Shown: piece after piece, positions 44,103 through 54,007 of the stretch | How the letters are laid out: the number at the start of each line of letters is the position of its first letter | Position numbering within the stretch: the first letter of the stretch is position 1 | From: Lachnospiraceae bacterium | GTDB taxonomy: Bacteria > Bacillota > Clostridia > Lachnospirales > Lachnospiraceae | Direction: 5' to 3' | DNA: 64,000 nt | NCBI GenBank assembly: GCA_024403275.1 | Contig: JAKSSD010000004.1 | Span: 1-64,000, forward strand | Notes under the pieces: model-generated | What the model was told of the DNA's origin: nothing | What the model saw: only the letters and a program-made list of their open reading frames with translations | Databases searched by the model: none | Translations under genes and position numbers: made by a program

Positions 44103-46331
44103 ATGTTGTACGCTTTGGTTATTATAGATATATCTGTGGAGGTTTTAGACAGAGCATTTACCTATGCTGTACCTGAGAAGCTTGAAGGAATTATAGAAGA
44201 AGGCAGTCAGGTAGTAATTCCATTTGGAATAGGCAATAAAGAGATAAATGGATATGTAATAGAACTTACGGATAAATCAGAGTTTGATGAATCAAAAATT
44301 AAATATATAAAGGAAATACTTCCTAAATCCATAAAGGCGGATAGTACACTTATTAAGTTGGCCAGCTACATAAGAAAGACTTATGGTTCAACACAGATTT
44401 GTGCTCTTAAAACGGTAATGCCAGTTAAGAAAACTGTTAAGCAGGAAGTTAATAAAAGAGTTGTATCAAAGGTTGATAAGGCAGCCTTGTCATCCTTAGC
44501 TGAAGAAGCAAAGAGGAAGCATAAAAATGCTCAGGAGAGGTTACTTAGAGAGTTAATTAAGTATTCAGATATTTCCTACAGCTTCATCACAGGCAAGATG
44601 AATGTATCAGCTCAGTCTATTGCGTCCTTGGTAAAAAATGATGTTATAGCCATCAATCAGGAAACTATTTACAGGAATCCTATTAAGATTGATAGACCAG
44701 AGGATACAGAACATATTCTATCCAAAGAACAGCAATTTATTGTGGATGATGTAAATGCAGATTTAAATAATGGACTTAGGAATACATATCTTATACATGG
44801 AATAACTGGTTCTGGTAAAACAGAAGTCTATATGAAGCTTATAGAGGATAGATTAAAGGAGGGTAAGCAGGCAATAATGCTTATACCTGAGATAGCCCTC
44901 ACTTATCAGAATCTTATGAGATTTTATGCAAGATTTGGAGACAGCGTTTCGGTTATTCATTCCAAGATGACTCAAGGGGAGAGATATGATCAGTATTTGA
45001 AGGTAAAAGAAGGTCAGGTCAAGATAATGATAGGACCAAGATCTGCTTTATTTACGCCATTTGATAACCTTGGAATCATTATTATTGATGAAGAGCATGA
45101 AAGCTCTTATAAGGCTGATAATATGCCTAAATACCACGCTAGAGAAGTGGCAGGAGAATTAGCAAGGCTTACTGATTCGATTCTGGTACTCGGTTCAGCA
45201 ACTCCTTCTGTTGATAGTTATTATAGATGTAAGAGTGGTGAATACAAATTATATAAATTAAATAGCAGATTAACAGGAAATACACTCCCTGAGGTTTATG
45301 TTGAAGATATGAGAGAAGAATTGAGGGAAGGTAACAAATCTGTATTTTCAAGAAGACTTCACTCTCTTATTAAAGACAGATTGGAAAAGCATGAACAGAT
45401 AATGCTTTTCTTAAATAGAAGAGGTGTTTCTGGATTTGTATCCTGCAGAGAATGTGGAGAGGTTGTTAAATGCCCTCACTGTGATGTATCCTTGTCTCTT
45501 CATTATGATTCCTCATTGAGATGTCATTATTGCGGTCATGAGATACCAATGATGAAAAAATGTCCAAAATGCGGTTCTGATAAGATTAAAGGCTTTAAGG
45601 CAGGCACGGAGATGATAGAGCAGATGGTGAAGAAAGAATTCCCATATGCATTAGTGCTTAGAATGGATGCGGATTCCACTAAACATCAGGAGGACTATGA
45701 GGCTATTCTTTCCAGATTTTCAAATAGAGAGGCTGATATACTAATAGGAACTCAGATGATTGTAAAAGGTCATGACTTCAAGGGTGTTACTTTAGTTGGA
45801 GTAATGGCAGCAGATATGGCAATAAATGCTCCTGATTACAGGGCAGGAGAGAGAGCTTTTCAACAGCTTGTGCAGGCGTCGGGAAGAGCGGGCAGAGGCG
45901 ATAATCCTGGTGAAGTTGTGATTCAGACCTATCAGCCAGAGCATTATGCTATAGAGAGAGCCAAGGAGCAGGATTACGATGCCTTCTATGAAGAAGAGAT
46001 AGCTTTCAGGGCATTAATGCTTTATCCACCAGTTGGAAATCTTCTTGCTGTACAAATTATTGGAAGTATTGAAGAAAGAGTGATAAAATTATCTAAGGTG
46101 TTAAAGGGATATATTGATTCGATGTCTTTTGAAAAAGACATTCAGATAATAGGTCCTGGAAATGCTTCACTGTCAAAGAAGTGTGATCAGTACAGAAGAG
46201 TTATTTACATCAAGGCGATAGATTACGATGATTTGATAAAGATAAAAGATAAAATAGAATTTGAAACAGAAAAATTTAAGTTGAAGACAGAATCGGTAAT
46301 GTTTGATTTCAATCCGGTTAACGGCTTCTAA
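44103..46331 (+). CDS. priA: Primosomal protein N' (replication restart helicase PriA)
   Basis: 3'-5' helicase that reloads the replisome at stalled forks. 742 residues: N-terminal DNA-binding domain, Walker A GITGSGKTEVY near 234-244, DEEH box, and the zinc-binding module between helicase lobes with eight cysteines (CRECGEVVKCPHCD, CHYCGHEIP, CPKCGS). Helicase motifs QASGRAGRGDNPG and VVIQTYQPEH are intact. The ATG follows the kinase stop directly. It heads the priA-def-fmt-rsmB-rlmN-stp-pknB-rsgA-rpe run. Confidence 0.96.
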   Translation: MLYALVIIDISVEVLDRAFTYAVPEKLEGIIEEGSQVVIPFGIGNKEINGYVIELTDKSEFDESKIKYIKEILPKSIKADSTLIKLASYIRKTYGSTQICALKTVMPVKKTVKQEVNKRVVSKVDKAALSSLAEEAKRKHKNAQERLLRELIKYSDISYSFITGKMNVSAQSIASLVKNDVIAINQETIYRNPIKIDRPEDTEHILSKEQQFIVDDVNADLNNGLRNTYLIHGITGSGKTEVYMKLIEDRLKEGKQAIMLIPEIALTYQNLMRFYARFGDSVSVIHSKMTQGERYDQYLKVKEGQVKIMIGPRSALFTPFDNLGIIIIDEEHESSYKADNMPKYHAREVAGELARLTDSILVLGSATPSVDSYYRCKSGEYKLYKLNSRLTGNTLPEVYVEDMREELREGNKSVFSRRLHSLIKDRLEKHEQIMLFLNRRGVSGFVSCRECGEVVKCPHCDVSLSLHYDSSLRCHYCGHEIPMMKKCPKCGSDKIKGFKAGTEMIEQMVKKEFPYALVLRMDADSTKHQEDYEAILSRFSNREADILIGTQMIVKGHDFKGVTLVGVMAADMAINAPDYRAGERAFQQLVQASGRAGRGDNPGEVVIQTYQPEHYAIERAKEQDYDAFYEEEIAFRALMLYPPVGNLLAVQIIGSIEERVIKLSKVLKGYIDSMSFEKDIQIIGPGNASLSKKCDQYRRVIYIKAIDYDDLIKIKDKIEFETEKFKLKTESVMFDFNPVNGF

Positions 46332-46342
46332 AGGAGGACAAA

Positions 46343-46807
46343 ATGGCATTAAGAAAAATCAGAGAAATGGGTGAAGACTGTTTACGTTGTACATGTAAGG
46401 AAGTAACAGAGTTAACTCCAAGAATTCTTGAATTAATTGATGATATGGTAGATACAATGTATGACGCAGACGGAGTTGGTCTTGCGGCTCCTCAGGTTGG
46501 CGTTAGAAAAAGAATAGCAGTTATTGATGTTGGAGAAGGTCCAGTAGTTCTTATTAACCCTGAAATCATCTATACAGAAGGCGAGCAGACAGGTATGGAA
46601 GGATGTCTTTCGGTACCAGGTAAGGCAGGACAGGTAACAAGACCTATGAAGGTTAAGGTTAAGACTCGTAATGAAGCTTTTGAGTGGGTTGAAATTGAAG
46701 GAGAAGAATTATTTGCAAGAGCTTTAGTTCATGAGATTGAGCATCTTGATGGAATTCTTTACGTAGACAGAGTTGAAGGTGAACTTCAGAGTACAGAAGA
46801 AGAATAA
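46343..46807 (+). CDS. def: Peptide deformylase
   Basis: Removes the formyl group from nascent proteins; an iron-dependent hydrolase. 154 residues with all three motifs: GVGLAAPQVG, EGCLSVPG (metal-binding Cys) and HEIEHLDG (HExxH, two metal His and catalytic Glu). An AAAGGAGG ribosome binding site follows priA closely. It is paired with fmt, which adds the formyl group to initiator tRNA. Confidence 0.97.
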   Translation: MALRKIREMGEDCLRCTCKEVTELTPRILELIDDMVDTMYDADGVGLAAPQVGVRKRIAVIDVGEGPVVLINPEIIYTEGEQTGMEGCLSVPGKAGQVTRPMKVKVKTRNEAFEWVEIEGEELFARALVHEIEHLDGILYVDRVEGELQSTEEE

Positions 46808-46816
46808 GAGGTTTGA

Positions 46817-47755
46817 ATGAAAATAGTATTTATGGGAACTCCGGAATTTGCAGCTGGAGCGTTAACTGCTCTTGCAGAGGCCGGACATGAGATTACTCTT
46901 GTAGTAACACAGCCAGATAAACCAAAAGGAAGAAGTAAACTTTTTCTTCCACCACCAGTTAAGGTGGAAGCTGAAAAACTTGGCATTGAAGTATTTCAGC
47001 CAGATAGAATTAAAAGAGCAGAAAATGTTGAATATTTAAAGAATTACGAAGCAGATGTATTTGTAGTAGCTGCATTCGGTCAGATTCTTTCAAAAGAGAT
47101 TCTTGAAATGCCAAAGTATGGATGTATTAACATACATGCTTCATTACTTCCTAAGTACAGGGGAGCAGCTCCAATTCAGTGGTCAATTCTTAATGGAGAA
47201 GAGAAAACAGGCGTTACAATTATGCAGATGGATGAAGGTCTTGATACAGGAGATATCTTACTTGTAGGTGAGATAGCAATTGAGGATACAGATAATTCAG
47301 ATACCCTTCATGACAAATTAATGAATGAAGGAGCTAAGCTTATTGTAGATGCTTTAAAGCTTCTTGAAGAGGGTAAATTAAGTGCAAGAAAACAGCCTGA
47401 TGAACCACTTTTTTACGCTTCAATGATCAAGAAGGAAGATGGAGAGATTGATTTCAAGGAAAGTGCAGTTTCTATTGGAAGGAAAATCAGAGCTTTCTTC
47501 CCTTGGCCAGGAACATTTTCATTTTTAAATGGAAATTTAGTTAAGATTAGCGAAGCAAAGGTTATAAATGAAAATACTGATAATGAAGCAGGAGTTGTTA
47601 CTAATGTGACAAAGAATAGTATTTTCGTACAAACGGGTGATGGCTTGCTTGAGATTTTAAGAATTCAGCCTCAGGGCAAGAAAGAAATGAGTGTTCATGA
47701 CTATTTACTTGGTAAAAAGATAAATATCGGAGACAGATTTACAAAGAATGAATAA
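46817..47755 (+). CDS. fmt: Methionyl-tRNA formyltransferase
   Basis: Transfers a formyl group from 10-formyltetrahydrofolate to initiator Met-tRNA. 312 residues: FMGTPEFAAGAL start, the folate/catalytic stretch INIHASLLPKYRGAAPIQW near 105-123 (Asn, His) and the aspartate in MDEGLDTGDI; a C-terminal OB-like domain follows. GAGG ribosome binding site, 9 nt after def; the stop overlaps the rsmB start by 8 nt. Confidence 0.97.
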   Translation: MKIVFMGTPEFAAGALTALAEAGHEITLVVTQPDKPKGRSKLFLPPPVKVEAEKLGIEVFQPDRIKRAENVEYLKNYEADVFVVAAFGQILSKEILEMPKYGCINIHASLLPKYRGAAPIQWSILNGEEKTGVTIMQMDEGLDTGDILLVGEIAIEDTDNSDTLHDKLMNEGAKLIVDALKLLEEGKLSARKQPDEPLFYASMIKKEDGEIDFKESAVSIGRKIRAFFPWPGTFSFLNGNLVKISEAKVINENTDNEAGVVTNVTKNSIFVQTGDGLLEILRIQPQGKKEMSVHDYLLGKKINIGDRFTKNE

Positions 47756-49085
47756 GGAATTTGAAATAAGAAGAATTGCTCTTGAAACACTGCTTGAGAA
47801 GGATAGACAGTCAGTGCCTTCGCATGTGCTAATAAAGGCAGTTCTTGATAAATATGATTATTTATCCAATTTTGAAAAATCAATAATAGGTACACTAATC
47901 AAGGGTGTTATAGAGAGAAAAATAGAACTGGATTATATCATTAATCTTTATTCAAAGACAAAGACCTCTAAGATGAAGCCTGTAATAAGAACGATTCTTG
48001 AAATGGGTGTTTATCAGATTCTTTATATGGAAGTATATGATACGGCAGCAGTTGATCTTAGTGTTATGCTTGCAAAGAAAAAAGGATTTACTGGTTTGTC
48101 TGGATTTGTAAATGGTGTATTAAGAACTATTGTAAGAAATAAAGATACTATAGCCATTGAAGAGACTAAGGATGCTAAATATCTTCATGTTAAGTATTCA
48201 ATTCCAGAGGATGTAGTTGAATTACTTATTAATCAATATCCTTTTGAAACAGTAGAAACCATTCTTAAGGCATCACTTGACAGCAAGGGATTGCATTTAA
48301 GATTTAAGGAAAATCTGTCAAAGGAAAGAATAGAAGAGATTAAGGATGAGTTATTAAAGCGCGGATGTCAGATAAGTGATATTGAAGGCTTTGATAATAT
48401 GATAAAGATTTCAAAAACCGGAAGATTATCAGAAATCCCTGCCTTTAATAAAGGTGAGATTACTATTCAGGATGCAAGTAGTGTTTTGATGTGTAAGAAT
48501 GTTCCTTTCGGTAAAAATATCCTTGATGCATGTGCAGCACCTGGTGGAAAGAGTGCATTTATTGCAGAAAGATTCCCAGATAGCAAGATTACAGCCTGTG
48601 ATATCTCTGTTGATAAGCTTCTTACGATGGCAGATAATTTTAACAGACTTAAGCTTAAGAATATTAAGACAGAGAAACAGGATGCTACAGAATTTAGAGA
48701 AGAGTGGGCTGAAGCCTTTGATGTAGTAGTTGCAGATGTGCCTTGTTCTGGCCTTGGAGTTATCGGTAAGAAACAGGATATTAAGTACAGACTTTCGAAA
48801 GAAGGAATAGAGAGTCTTTTGCTTCTTCAGGAACAAATCCTTAATAATGTTTCAAAATATGTTAAGAAGGGCGGATATCTTTGTTATTCCACCTGTACAA
48901 TTAATAAAGAAGAAAATATCGAAAGAATTAATTCATTTTTATCAAAAGAAGATTATGTTTTTGATGAATTAACATTTGTCCCAGATAATTTGAAAGAGTA
49001 TGCCAATAAAGGTAATATTCAGCTTCTTCAGGGGATAAATGATACAGATGGTTTCTTCATTGCGGTATTAAAGAAAAATGGATGA
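47748..49085 (+). CDS. rsmB: 16S rRNA (cytosine-967-C5)-methyltransferase RsmB
   Basis: SAM-dependent RNA m5C methyltransferase of the Nop2/Sun family. An N-terminal NusB-like helical domain (about 1-140) is followed by the methyltransferase domain with DACAAPGGKSAF (SAM site near 262), ADVPCSGLGV and the catalytic CYSTCTINKEEN. Length 445 is typical. The start lies within fmt and the stop within rlmN, so translation is coupled both ways. Confidence 0.95.
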   Translation: MNKEFEIRRIALETLLEKDRQSVPSHVLIKAVLDKYDYLSNFEKSIIGTLIKGVIERKIELDYIINLYSKTKTSKMKPVIRTILEMGVYQILYMEVYDTAAVDLSVMLAKKKGFTGLSGFVNGVLRTIVRNKDTIAIEETKDAKYLHVKYSIPEDVVELLINQYPFETVETILKASLDSKGLHLRFKENLSKERIEEIKDELLKRGCQISDIEGFDNMIKISKTGRLSEIPAFNKGEITIQDASSVLMCKNVPFGKNILDACAAPGGKSAFIAERFPDSKITACDISVDKLLTMADNFNRLKLKNIKTEKQDATEFREEWAEAFDVVVADVPCSGLGVIGKKQDIKYRLSKEGIESLLLLQEQILNNVSKYVKKGGYLCYSTCTINKEENIERINSFLSKEDYVFDELTFVPDNLKEYANKGNIQLLQGINDTDGFFIAVLKKNG

Positions 49086-50127
49086 GATAAAGAGTAAATC
49101 ATTAAGTGAATTAACAGAAGAAATTGAAAAACTTGGTGAAGCCAAATTCAGAGCCAAACAGATTTATGAATGGATTCATGTGAAGTTAGTTAAAGATTTT
49201 GATGATATGAGTAATATTTCGGCTGCATTAAAAGCTAAATTAAAGGAGAATTATTCATTTACCAAAATAAGAGCTGAAAGAGTTCAGGAATCTAAAATCG
49301 ATGGTACAAAAAAGTTTTTGTTTGAGCTTGAGGATGGCAATTTTGTTGAAAGTGTTTGGATGAAATATCATCATGGAAACTCCGTTTGCATATCTTCTCA
49401 GGTAGGTTGCAGAATGGGGTGTAAATTCTGTGCTTCAACATTAGATGGATTGCTTAGAAATTTATCTCCTGCAGAAATGCTTGAACAGATTTACGAGATT
49501 ACTCGCCTTACAGGTGAGAGAGTATCCAATGTGGTTGTAATGGGAACAGGTGAGCCTATGGATAATTTTGATAATCTTGTGAAGTTTATAAGACTCTTAA
49601 CCTGTGAAGAAGGCTTGAATATTTCACAAAGAAATGTTACAGTATCAACTTGTGGGCTTGTACCAAAAATGAAAGAGTTTGCTGATGAGAATCTTCAGGT
49701 AACTCTTGCATTATCTCTTCATGCGCCAAATGATGAGAAAAGAAAAGAACTTATGCCTATAGCCAATCGATATACAATAAAAGAGTGTCTTGAGGCTTGT
49801 GATTATTATTATGAAAAAACCAGGAGAAGAGTGAGTTTTGAATACTCATTAGTAGCTGGTGTTAATGATAATGACAAAGAGGCAGAGGAACTTAGCAGGC
49901 TGTTAAAAGGTCATAACGGTCATGTTAATTTGATACCTGTTAATCCTATTAAGGAAAGAGATTACAAAAGATCAGATAAAGCGCGAATCTTCGCGTTCCA
50001 AAATAAACTTGAAAAAAATGGTATAAATGTTACTATTAGAAGGGAAATGGGTCGAGATATTGACGGTGCCTGCGGACAGTTAAGAAGAAGGCATAAAGAA
50101 GAGACCCCGGGGGTTCAAGGTGATTAA
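49078..50127 (+). CDS. rlmN: Dual-specificity rRNA/tRNA A(m2) methyltransferase RlmN
   Basis: Radical-SAM enzyme that methylates C2 of A2503 in 23S rRNA and A37 in some tRNAs. 349 residues; the iron-sulfur motif CRMGCKFC (CxxxCxxC) is at about 110-117, preceded by an N-terminal HhH-like domain. GTGEPMDN and LALSLHAPND are typical, and the catalytic cysteine in GACGQL near the C-terminus is present. Overlaps rsmB and stp by 8 nt each. Confidence 0.96.
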   Translation: MDEIKSKSLSELTEEIEKLGEAKFRAKQIYEWIHVKLVKDFDDMSNISAALKAKLKENYSFTKIRAERVQESKIDGTKKFLFELEDGNFVESVWMKYHHGNSVCISSQVGCRMGCKFCASTLDGLLRNLSPAEMLEQIYEITRLTGERVSNVVVMGTGEPMDNFDNLVKFIRLLTCEEGLNISQRNVTVSTCGLVPKMKEFADENLQVTLALSLHAPNDEKRKELMPIANRYTIKECLEACDYYYEKTRRRVSFEYSLVAGVNDNDKEAEELSRLLKGHNGHVNLIPVNPIKERDYKRSDKARIFAFQNKLEKNGINVTIRREMGRDIDGACGQLRRRHKEETPGVQGD

Positions 50128-50854
50128 AGCTGTATCTAAAACAGATATCGGTAGATTAAGACAATTGAATCAGGATTTTGTATTTACTTCAGTTTATCCT
50201 TTAGGAGCACTTGATAATCTATTTCTTGTTGCTGATGGAATGGGTGGTCACAGAGCAGGTGACTATGCATCCAAGTGTACTATTGAGACAGTTATTGAAA
50301 TGTGTTCCAAGAGTAAAGGGAAGAAATTAGTAAGCGCTATCACTGACGCCATCACCGAAGCCAATTCCCGAGTAAGAAGGAAAGCAATGGAAGATTCCAA
50401 TATGATAGGAATGGGAACTACTTTGGTTCTTGCTACTATTGAGGATAATATTCTTACTGTTGCAAATGTCGGAGATTCTCGTTTGTATGTTATGTCAGAT
50501 GATGGAATCAGACAGATTACAAGAGACCATTCTCTTGTAGAGGAAATGATAAGAATGGGTGGTATTGACAGGAATTCTGCCAGAAATCATCCTGATAAAA
50601 ATATAATTACAAGAGCTATAGGAGCTTCAAGCAATGTTAATGTTGACTTCTTTGAGGTGGAACTCAAGGATGGCGATGTTATTTTCATGTGTTCAGATGG
50701 TTTGAGCAATATGATTGAAGACGACGATATTTATGAGATTACGCAAAATGCAGATGATCTTGAAGATGCTGCCACAAAGCTTGTTGATACTGCAAACGAA
50801 AATGGTGGCAAAGATAATATTTCTGTAGTTTTGGTTAAGTACGAAGTAAAGTAG
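50120..50854 (+). CDS. stp: PP2C-type Ser/Thr protein phosphatase (Stp/PrpC)
   Basis: Metal-dependent phosphatase that reverses the PASTA kinase encoded next. 244 residues with NQDFVF, VADGMGGHRAGDYAS, GTTLVLA, VGDSRLY, TRDHSLVEEMI and CSDGLSNMI, the standard PP2C motifs and metal-binding aspartates. The start is GTG at 50120, overlapping rlmN, with GGGGG (50109-50113) as ribosome binding site. Kinase gene starts 10 nt after its stop. Confidence 0.95.
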   Translation: MIKAVSKTDIGRLRQLNQDFVFTSVYPLGALDNLFLVADGMGGHRAGDYASKCTIETVIEMCSKSKGKKLVSAITDAITEANSRVRRKAMEDSNMIGMGTTLVLATIEDNILTVANVGDSRLYVMSDDGIRQITRDHSLVEEMIRMGGIDRNSARNHPDKNIITRAIGASSNVNVDFFEVELKDGDVIFMCSDGLSNMIEDDDIYEITQNADDLEDAATKLVDTANENGGKDNISVVLVKYEVK

Positions 50855-50864
50855 TGAGGTACGT

Positions 50865-53102
50865 ATGGTAAAGATTGGTATGGTCATTGGTGATCGATAC
50901 GAGATACAAGAGTTGATCGGCACCGGTGGAATGTCAGATGTTTACAGAGCACGATGCAATAAATTAAACAGAGTAGTAGCAGTCAAGGTTCTTAAGCAGG
51001 AATTCAGCGAGAACAGAGAATTTGTAGCCAAATTCAGAAGAGAAGCTGAAGCCGCAGCTAACCTTATGCATCCAAATATTGTTACTGTTTATGATGTAGG
51101 AGAGGACAATGGAATCTCTTATATTGTAATGGAGCTTGTAGATGGATATACATTGAAGGAATATATAGAGAAGAAATCAAGACTTGCCATTAATGAATGT
51201 ATCAGTATTGCAATTCCAATTGCATCAGGTATTGAAGCAGCTCATAACAAGAATATTATTCATAGAGACATTAAGCCTCAGAATGTAATTATTTCAAAGG
51301 ATGGCAAGGTAAAGGTTACTGATTTTGGTATTGCCAAGACTACTACATCTAATACAATCTCAAGTAATGTTATGGGAAGTGTTCACTATACTTCTCCAGA
51401 GCAGGCAAGAGGTGGATTTTCAGATGAGAAGAGTGATATTTATTCACTTGGTATTACTCTTTTTGAGATGGTTACAGGACGTGTTCCATTTAATGGTGAT
51501 ACTACAGTTGCCATTGCGATTAAGCATATTCAGGAGGAGATGCCTTCACCAAGAATTTATGTAGAAGACATTCCTATTAGTATTGAGCAGATTATTTTAA
51601 AATGTACTCAAAAGAGCCCTGACAGAAGATATCAGAAGATGAGCGAAGTTATCGAGGATTTGAAGAAGGCTTATATTTCTCCAAATGAGAATTTCGTTAA
51701 GATTGATACTTATGAGCAGAATTCTGTTACAAAGACTAATCTTGCTCCTATTTATGAAAGAAGTAAGAGAAACTATGATGATGTAAATACATCAGATATA
51801 GAAAATGACGAGAGAATCATCAGAAATAGCAGAAAGCATGATGAGAATCTTGAACTTCCTCCAAATGTTAAGAAAGAGGATAGAAGACAGGCTGATAGTA
51901 ATCAGAATAGAAAGCCTTCAAGAAATCCACAGAATCCTGAAAGAAGAAAAACTCAGGGAAATAATACACAAGGTCAGACAAGTAGTGCACCTAAGAAGAA
52001 TACTAGTAAAAATGCTCCTTCAAAGAGCAAACCATTACCAGCTAAAAAGAAACCTTCTTCAAGAAAGAAGGATGATACAAGCGAAAAGATTAAGACCTTT
52101 ATAATCGGTGCAGTTGCTGTAATTATAGGATTATTATTCTTACTTCTCTTATTTAAGTTAGTAGGAACATTTGATACAAATAAGAATAAAGAAAAATTTG
52201 TTGGTGTACCAAGTGTAACCAATATGAATTACAATTCAGCCATTACATATCTTGAAAATGCTAAGTTAGAGTATGAAATAGTATATGAACATTCTGATGA
52301 TGTAACGGTTAACAGAGTAATCAGAACTTCACCTAGCGCAGGAACAAGTGTAGTTGAAGGTACTAAGGTTACGGTGGTTGTATGTGCCGACGAAGAAGGA
52401 ATTAAGATTCCACCAGTTGTTGGTAAGAACGAATCTGAAGCAACCTCAAAGCTTGAAGGAGATGGCTTTAAGGTTAAGAAAGATAGTGAAATGAGCCAGG
52501 AATATGACAAGGGAATGGTTATTAGACAGATTCCTGAAGCAGATGCAAAAGTATCTTATGGTTCAGAGGTAACTATCGTTATCAGTAGTGGCTCTTCAAA
52601 GGAAAAGAATAAAATGCCAGACCTTACAGGTAAGACTGAAGAAGAGGCAAGACAGATAGTAGCTGATTTAGGTATGAAGGTTACATCAGTTTCTAATGAT
52701 ACCTATAGCGATACAGTAGAAGAAGGTAAGGTTTGCTGGCAAAGCTATACAGTTAATTCTGTTATTAAGGAAGGTGCAGAGGTAACATTGAAGCTTAGTA
52801 TTGGACCAGAGCCAAGATATTATAACTGTAATATAGTAGTTCAGGCTCCTGAGAAATATACAGGCGGACCAGCTACAGTTGTACTTAAGACAGTGGATGG
52901 TTCTACAGAATTGTTCCATGAGTCAGCACCAGTATTCCCTCTTAACATAAATATCTCAGGTATTTATGGTGTATCAAAGGGTAAGGTTGAAGTTATTTAT
53001 ACAGTAAATCAGTCAAAAGAAACTCAGAATCCAGATGGAACAGTTTCTATAGAAAATGTTCCAGTGGAAGAAGTTGTATCATACGAAGTGGATTTCCAGT
53101 AA
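50865..53102 (+). CDS. prkC: Ser/Thr protein kinase with PASTA domains (PrkC/PknB type)
   Basis: Membrane kinase sensing peptidoglycan fragments or lipid II and controlling growth and cell-wall genes. Layout of 745 residues: kinase domain (about 10-275, with IGTGGMSDVYRA, HRDIKPQN near 133, DFGIAKT and YTSPEQARG), a basic, Pro/Asn/Lys-rich cytoplasmic linker (about 310-408), one membrane helix (about 411-435), and three PASTA repeats outside (about 446-512, 513-580, 583-650), ending in a beta-rich domain. The kinase is catalytically complete. GAGG ribosome binding site; overlaps rsgA by 1 nt. Confidence 0.95.
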   Translation: MVKIGMVIGDRYEIQELIGTGGMSDVYRARCNKLNRVVAVKVLKQEFSENREFVAKFRREAEAAANLMHPNIVTVYDVGEDNGISYIVMELVDGYTLKEYIEKKSRLAINECISIAIPIASGIEAAHNKNIIHRDIKPQNVIISKDGKVKVTDFGIAKTTTSNTISSNVMGSVHYTSPEQARGGFSDEKSDIYSLGITLFEMVTGRVPFNGDTTVAIAIKHIQEEMPSPRIYVEDIPISIEQIILKCTQKSPDRRYQKMSEVIEDLKKAYISPNENFVKIDTYEQNSVTKTNLAPIYERSKRNYDDVNTSDIENDERIIRNSRKHDENLELPPNVKKEDRRQADSNQNRKPSRNPQNPERRKTQGNNTQGQTSSAPKKNTSKNAPSKSKPLPAKKKPSSRKKDDTSEKIKTFIIGAVAVIIGLLFLLLLFKLVGTFDTNKNKEKFVGVPSVTNMNYNSAITYLENAKLEYEIVYEHSDDVTVNRVIRTSPSAGTSVVEGTKVTVVVCADEEGIKIPPVVGKNESEATSKLEGDGFKVKKDSEMSQEYDKGMVIRQIPEADAKVSYGSEVTIVISSGSSKEKNKMPDLTGKTEEEARQIVADLGMKVTSVSNDTYSDTVEEGKVCWQSYTVNSVIKEGAEVTLKLSIGPEPRYYNCNIVVQAPEKYTGGPATVVLKTVDGSTELFHESAPVFPLNINISGIYGVSKGKVEVIYTVNQSKETQNPDGTVSIENVPVEEVVSYEVDFQ

Positions 53103-53992
53103 TGAAGGGTAAGATTATTAAGGGAATAGCAGGTTTTTATTATGTATATTCCTTCGAGGATAATTGCATATATACCTGTCATGCCATAGGAAAGCTTCGC
53201 GATAAGAAAATCAAGCCATTAGTAGGTGATGACTGTGAACTGGAGATAGTTGATAAGGATAAAATGGAAGGAAGTATAGTAGATATTCTTCCAAGATTTA
53301 ATGAGCTTATCAGACCAGCAGTAAGCAATGTAGATCAGATGCTTGTTATATTTGCTGTAACAGATCCAGAACCTAATTTTCACCTTTTGGATAAATTTTT
53401 GTTTTTCGTTTTGCATGAGAGACTTAAACCAATTCTTATTTTCAACAAAGAGGATTTGGATCCTGTAGTCATCGATAAAATACGAGATATCTATAAGGGA
53501 ATAGATGCACCTCTTATTTTTACAAGTGCAAAGGATAAGAAAAACATAGAAGAGGTTAAAGAACTTCTTAAAGGTAAAACATCTGCTGTAGCCGGACCAA
53601 GTGGTGTTGGTAAATCAACACTTATAAATGCCATTGTTGGCAAGGAAATAATGGAAACAGGAGATATTTCAAAGAAGACATTAAGGGGAAAACATACAAC
53701 TAGACATACTGAATTGTTTGAGTTTGAGGTTGAGGGGACAACATCATTTATTCTGGACACTCCAGGTTTTTCGTCTATTTATGTACCGAAGCTTCACGAG
53801 CAGGAGAGGGCTTCTGATTATTTTCCAGAATTTATGCCCTATGTGAATGATTGCAGATTTAACGGCTGTATGCATGATAAGGAGCCGGATTGTGCAGTTA
53901 AGCAGGCGGTGGAAGAAGGAAAGGTATCAAGAGATAGATACGAGAATTATCTGAAGATTGTTACAGAAATCAAAAATACCTATAGATTCTAA
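53102..53992 (+). CDS. rsgA: Small ribosomal subunit biogenesis GTPase RsgA
   Basis: Checkpoint GTPase for late 30S assembly. 296 residues with the circular permutation of the family: an N-terminal OB fold, then G4 (FNKED near 118-122), G5 (SAKD), G1 (GPSGVGKST near 164-172), and G3 (DTPGF) in that order. The C-terminal zinc site shows CRFNGCMHDKEPDC (three Cys and one His). The ATG overlaps the kinase stop (TAATG). Confidence 0.96.
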   Translation: MKGKIIKGIAGFYYVYSFEDNCIYTCHAIGKLRDKKIKPLVGDDCELEIVDKDKMEGSIVDILPRFNELIRPAVSNVDQMLVIFAVTDPEPNFHLLDKFLFFVLHERLKPILIFNKEDLDPVVIDKIRDIYKGIDAPLIFTSAKDKKNIEEVKELLKGKTSAVAGPSGVGKSTLINAIVGKEIMETGDISKKTLRGKHTTRHTELFEFEVEGTTSFILDTPGFSSIYVPKLHEQERASDYFPEFMPYVNDCRFNGCMHDKEPDCAVKQAVEEGKVSRDRYENYLKIVTEIKNTYRF

Positions 53993-54007
53993 ACGGAAGG
54001 TTTTGTA